From: Methanosarcinales archaeon
Lineage (GTDB): Archaea > Halobacteriota > Methanosarcinia > Methanosarcinales > Methanogasteraceae
NCBI GenBank assembly: GCA_030594905.1
Contig: JAUVEF010000041.1
Coordinates: forward strand, 1-8,381
Direction of reading: 5' to 3'
DNA length: 8,381 nt
The translations under genes were made by a program, and so were the position numbers. This document shows positions 6,269 to 8,381 of this stretch, in pieces (position 1 is the first letter of the stretch; each line of letters begins with the position of its first letter). The notes under the pieces were generated by a model. The model was not told the origin of the DNA, did no database searches, and was given only the letters and a program-made list of their open reading frames with translations.

Positions 6269-6294
6269 ACCGATAACGCAATAATTGTGCCGGT
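6269..6294. terminator. Imperfect inverted repeat between convergent genes
   Basis: ACCG (6269-6272) pairs with CGGT (6291-6294), with an inner CAAT/ATTG (6279-6282 and 6284-6287). It fills most of the 45-nt gap between two gene ends. It has no strong T-run, so function as a terminator is only suggested by position. Confidence 0.2.
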
Positions 6295-6313
6295 TTGCCC
6301 CCATTCCCAGATT

Positions 6314-6781
6314 TTAGGCTTTGGTCTTGTGTCCGGGCTCTTTTCCTGCGCACGGATGCTCCCCTGTTGCGCAGAAGTCTTCGAAATGTTTAAGCCACTG
6401 TGGATACTCCGGTGCGTCTTTTACAAAAATAACCAGATTTTTGATCTGGGTTGTTGTTATTGCATGTAACTCATGCTCCATTGTGCAAGCATCAGTGTCT
6501 GCAATCTTTTCAGGGACATTTATAATCTCTAAGAATGATTTTATGATATCATGCCGCTCTTTTACGATTATTGCAATCGCTCTCCCTTCTTTCGTCAGTT
6601 TCACACCATCATATTTTCTGTATTCGACCATGCCCTTCTTATCGAGTCTGTTTACCATCTCGACAACGCTTGGCGGTCTTACACCCAGGGTGGTGGCTAT
6701 ATCCTTTATCCGGGCATGCCCCTTCTCCTCTGTGATGTTGAGGATCGCTTCTAAATAATCCTCTGCTTTTCTGGACAGCAT
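6314..6781 (-). CDS. DtxR/MntR-family iron-dependent transcriptional regulator
   Basis: A 155-residue metal-responsive repressor. A winged helix (residues 4-65: DYLEAILNI, IKDIATTLGVRPPSVVEMVN, GVKLTKEGR) precedes the dimerisation and metal-binding domain. Metal ligands line up by number with MntR: Asp8, Glu11, His77, Glu102, His103, but position 99 is Cys (MntR Glu99), as in the iron sensors DtxR and IdeR. There is no SH3-like FeoA-type third domain. Instead a short tail has Cys137 and Cys144 and ends in a basic stretch. Last gene of the Feo operon, 18 nt after feoC, so it probably represses iron uptake when Fe(II) is plentiful. A DtxR-box-like sequence immediately precedes its ATG, suggesting autoregulation. 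No Shine-Dalgarno is visible, so a leaderless transcript from an internal promoter is possible. Confidence 0.87.
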   Translation of the reverse strand: MLSRKAEDYLEAILNITEEKGHARIKDIATTLGVRPPSVVEMVNRLDKKGMVEYRKYDGVKLTKEGRAIAIIVKERHDIIKSFLEIINVPEKIADTDACTMEHELHAITTTQIKNLVIFVKDAPEYPQWLKHFEDFCATGEHPCAGKEPGHKTKA

Positions 6782-6783
6782 GA

Positions 6784-6803
6784 TTAGTATTAGGGCAACC
6801 TAT
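6784..6803 (-). promoter_or_regulatory. DtxR-box-like operator and weak TATA upstream of the iron regulator
   Basis: On the plus strand the 19 bases from 6784 are TTAGTATTAGGGCAACCTA. The bacterial DtxR consensus TTAGGTTAGGCTAACCTAA matches it as TTAG-TTAGG-AACCTA with a one-base length difference. TAGG (6791-6794) and CCTA (6799-6802) form the core inverted repeat with a 4-nt spacer. It lies 3 nt from the regulator start codon and overlaps the feoC stop. On the minus strand CTTATAG near 6800-6806 is TATA-like and placed about right for a leaderless start at 6781. Confidence 0.45.
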
Positions 6804-7069
6804 AAGTTCAATCTTTCTATCATGCCTATGCCTTTTACGGTCAGCATATACATTGCCATTTCAGGACCGGTATTCGTGCCGCGGCATTGCTCACACAAAC
6901 TGGAGGTTGCGCAGGAGCATCCCGCGCCCACGACCTCCAGATACCCCTCATCCACCAAAAAATCGACCATCGCCAGAAGAGTGGACTTGTTCATATCCAG
7001 CTCTCTGGCGATCGTATCGATGGTGGTTCCGTTCTCGATTCTTGACAGAACCTCTTCCATTCTGCTCAC
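6800..7069 (-). CDS. FeoC-like winged-helix protein with Cys cluster
   Basis: An 89-residue protein, if read from GTG 7069, resembling FeoC accessory proteins of ferrous iron transporters. The N-terminal helix-turn-helix is ENGTTIDTIARELDMNKST followed by LLAMVDFLVDEGYLEV (about 12-46). Then comes a Cys cluster GCSCATSSLCEQC with Cys51, Cys53, Cys59 and Cys62, likely ligands of an Fe-S cluster or metal, and a C-terminal wing YMLTVKGIGMIERLN. Start choice: GTG at 7067-7069 overlaps the preceding stop as GTGA, typical of coupled genes; ATG at 7058-7060 is the alternative, three residues shorter. The open frame extends to 7210, but that part overlaps the membrane protein and is not FeoC-like. 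It probably modulates FeoB activity or stability, or senses iron or oxygen. Confidence 0.75.
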   Translation of the reverse strand: MSRMEEVLSRIENGTTIDTIARELDMNKSTLLAMVDFLVDEGYLEVVGAGCSCATSSLCEQCRGTNTGPEMAMYMLTVKGIGMIERLNL

Positions 7070-7578
7070 GATGAATTCCCGCCCCTGGTTTCCCCGGATG
7101 CTCTCTTGCTGATGTAGTAGAGCACCACGAGCGAGAATGGCAACAGCAAGACCGCCGGCGCATAAGGCGGTGCGTACGCCTCGATAAAGCCCGGAAGCGT
7201 GTTGAACCATGGTCCAGTCTCCTCTGAATAGCTTGGTATCGATTCCGTGATCCTCGCAAAGATGTCACACCCTGCTATGATCCAGATCAGTATGCTTCCC
7301 ATAGTAACCTTTGCGAACTGGTGGATGTCACCTATGTTCCTGACACCTGAGAGGTACAACAGCCCCGCAAAAAGCATAATGAGTCCGCCCCATCCGCCTC
7401 TGAAGAGGTCGTTTGGTACCTCAAGGATCCCGTAAGCAAACTCGCTCCCGCTTGCTGTTACGAGCAGGTCTGTAAGTCCGGCTGCCACTGTTACGATGCC
7501 AAGTATGGCGAAGTAGATGACAGCAACCGGCGATGCGGACGATGATGACGATGTTTGCGATGTTGATTGTCCAGCCAT
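7066..7578 (-). CDS. Uncharacterised four-helix membrane protein in the Feo operon
   Basis: A 170-residue protein not recognised as a named family. ATG 7576-7578 follows the feoB stop by 2 nt, with a GGGGGTGG sequence inside the feoB end as probable ribosome binding site. A longer open frame to 7716 only overlaps feoB. The N-terminal 17 residues are a Ser/Thr-rich low-complexity stretch (QTSSSSSAS). Four hydrophobic segments lie at about 18-41, 61-79, 89-109 and 138-157. The loop at 110-137 is acidic and aromatic (IPSYSEETGPWFNTLPG). Single Cys104 lies in the third helix and His86 just before it. The tail is short and polar. Position between feoB and feoC, with tight spacing on both sides, argues for a role with the FeoB transporter, for example as a subunit or iron-supply factor, which is inference only. 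Confidence 0.75.
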   Translation of the reverse strand: MAGQSTSQTSSSSSASPVAVIYFAILGIVTVAAGLTDLLVTASGSEFAYGILEVPNDLFRGGWGGLIMLFAGLLYLSGVRNIGDIHQFAKVTMGSILIWIIAGCDIFARITESIPSYSEETGPWFNTLPGFIEAYAPPYAPAVLLLPFSLVVLYYISKRASGETRGGNSS

Positions 7579-7580
7579 TC

Positions 7581-8381
7581 TCACGCCACCCCCAGGAGTT
7601 TTCCTATCAGATGTATCAGTCCACCATAAGCGAAGACAGTCACTACAAGAACTGCCAGTGCCCCAATCAGCTCTTTCCAGCCTTCTTTTAGCATCATCGC
7701 AAACGTTGCAACGCAAGGGAAGTAGATCGAGACAAGCACGACGGCAGTGATCATCTGGTACTTCGTCATCTCGATTACGGATAGTTGCGCAACCGCAAGG
7801 TCTTTTCGGAGGAACGCAGCAATGAGCGGACCTGCAGTCTCTGCCGGTACGCCGAACCAGCCGACGAAGATCGGCGCAAGGAGATCGCCAAGAAACCGGA
7901 TGACGCCAAACTGGTAGAGAACGCCCACAATGGCGCAGCCGAGCATGACGAATGGGAGTGCGACCACGAAGAAGCCCCTGACCCTGCCACCCACCTTCTT
8001 ACCAATATTACTCAGCATCGGTCGCCGGTACGGCGGCACATCGATCAAAAACTCAGGCGCCCGTCCGGGAATGACTTTGTTCAGGATGTAACCGAAGATG
8101 AAGTACCCAATGATCAGATAGAGCAGAATCCAGCCCATCAGGTCAGGGACCACGTCCTGCATGATCCCAATCTGCGCGCCGCACGGGATGAAGATTGCAA
8201 GAAGCGTCATCATTATGAACCGCTGTTTCTTTGTCTCGAGGATTCGTGTCGCGGCAACGCCTGGCACATTGCACCCGAGCGAGAGGATCGTTGGCACGAT
8301 CGCATACCCGTGCAGACCAATCTTGTGCAGCATCGTATCAATCAGGACCGCAAGCCTTGGCATGTACCCGATATCCTCAAG
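7581..8381 (-). CDS. feoB: Ferrous iron transport protein B (FeoB), C-terminal membrane part, 5' end outside window
   Basis: C-terminal 266 residues of FeoB, the inner-membrane Fe(II) permease driven by an N-terminal GTPase domain that lies beyond the right edge. The frame is open to base 8381 and begins LEDIGYMPRLAVLID, the conserved segment before the first Gate domain, so the ATG at 8363 is internal. Gate 1 is GLHGYAIVPTILSLGCNVPG with the pore Cys in GCNVP. IPCGAQIGIM follows, and the second gate ends at IYFPCVATFAMM, giving three pore-type cysteines. Hydrophobic segments alternate through to the C-terminus (LIGALAVLVVTVFAYGGLI). There is no C-terminal FeoC-like fusion; that function is a separate gene two positions downstream. 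Stop TGA is at 7581-7583. Confidence 0.93.
   Translation of the reverse strand, partial: LEDIGYMPRLAVLIDTMLHKIGLHGYAIVPTILSLGCNVPGVAATRILETKKQRFIMMTLLAIFIPCGAQIGIMQDVVPDLMGWILLYLIIGYFIFGYILNKVIPGRAPEFLIDVPPYRRPMLSNIGKKVGGRVRGFFVVALPFVMLGCAIVGVLYQFGVIRFLGDLLAPIFVGWFGVPAETAGPLIAAFLRKDLAVAQLSVIEMTKYQMITAVVLVSIYFPCVATFAMMLKEGWKELIGALAVLVVTVFAYGGLIHLIGKLLGVA

Noticed and set aside
7070..7210. N-terminal extension of the FeoC-like protein
   Set aside because: This part overlaps the C-terminal coding region of the membrane protein and is not FeoC-like. The GTGA overlap at 7066-7069 gives a better start.
7530..7566. GAT-rich run as a microsatellite
   Set aside because: It is irregular and is explained by the Ser/Thr-rich N-terminus of the membrane protein read on the minus strand.
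7579..7716. N-terminal extension of the four-helix membrane protein
   Set aside because: It overlaps the conserved C-terminal end of feoB. ATG 7576-7578, directly after the feoB stop, is the natural start.

Overview
The window looks like chromosomal DNA from a euryarchaeon related to methanogens (Methanomicrobia, possibly an anaerobic methane oxidiser). The evidence is gene content: both archaeal-type CoA biosynthesis enzymes (pantoate kinase and 4-phosphopantoate--beta-alanine ligase), the archaeal cobamide enzyme CobY, a radical SAM/SPASM protein resembling a methanogen peptide-modifying family, a dolichol-phosphate-type glycosyltransferase next to an AglD-like membrane protein, a TATA box, and GAGGTG/GGTGAT ribosome binding sites. 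The species assignment is inference. No rRNA, tRNA or CRISPR array was seen.

Layout. 1-791 (+): 3' part of a pantoate kinase gene entering from the left edge. 936-2159 (+): a tight pair, a class II (zinc) aldolase and cobY, 9 nt apart. 2160-3743: an AT-richer module holding one radical SAM/SPASM gene (2424-3575). It is bracketed by a near-perfect 19-bp inverted repeat (2162-2180 and 3685-3703), has a hairpin-rich gene-free stretch on its left and a 30-codon frameshifted open tail on its right. 3744-4478 (-): 4-phosphopantoate--beta-alanine ligase. 4617-6268 (+): a GT2 glycosyltransferase and a UPF0104/AglD-like integral membrane protein overlapping by ATGA. 6314-8381 (-): a ferrous iron uptake operon, transcribed feoB (5' end outside the window), a small four-helix membrane protein, a FeoC-like Cys-rich winged-helix protein and a DtxR-family regulator.

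How the genes work together. Pantoate kinase and the ligase catalyse consecutive steps of archaeal CoA synthesis (pantoate to 4-phosphopantoate to 4'-phosphopantothenate) but sit in separate units here. The aldolase may supply lactaldehyde for coenzyme F420, and CobY activates adenosylcobinamide phosphate, so the left half is cofactor-rich. The glycosyltransferase and membrane protein look like a two-gene version of the fused AglD protein of haloarchaea, which points to lipid-linked sugar metabolism for surface glycosylation. The right end is an iron uptake unit with its own regulator. A sequence close to the bacterial DtxR box lies directly upstream of the regulator start codon.

Most notable points: the repeat-bracketed radical SAM module without a visible precursor peptide, its frameshifted tail, the glycosyltransferase whose only well-placed start is ATC, the DtxR-box-like operator, and the uncharacterised membrane protein inside the Feo operon.
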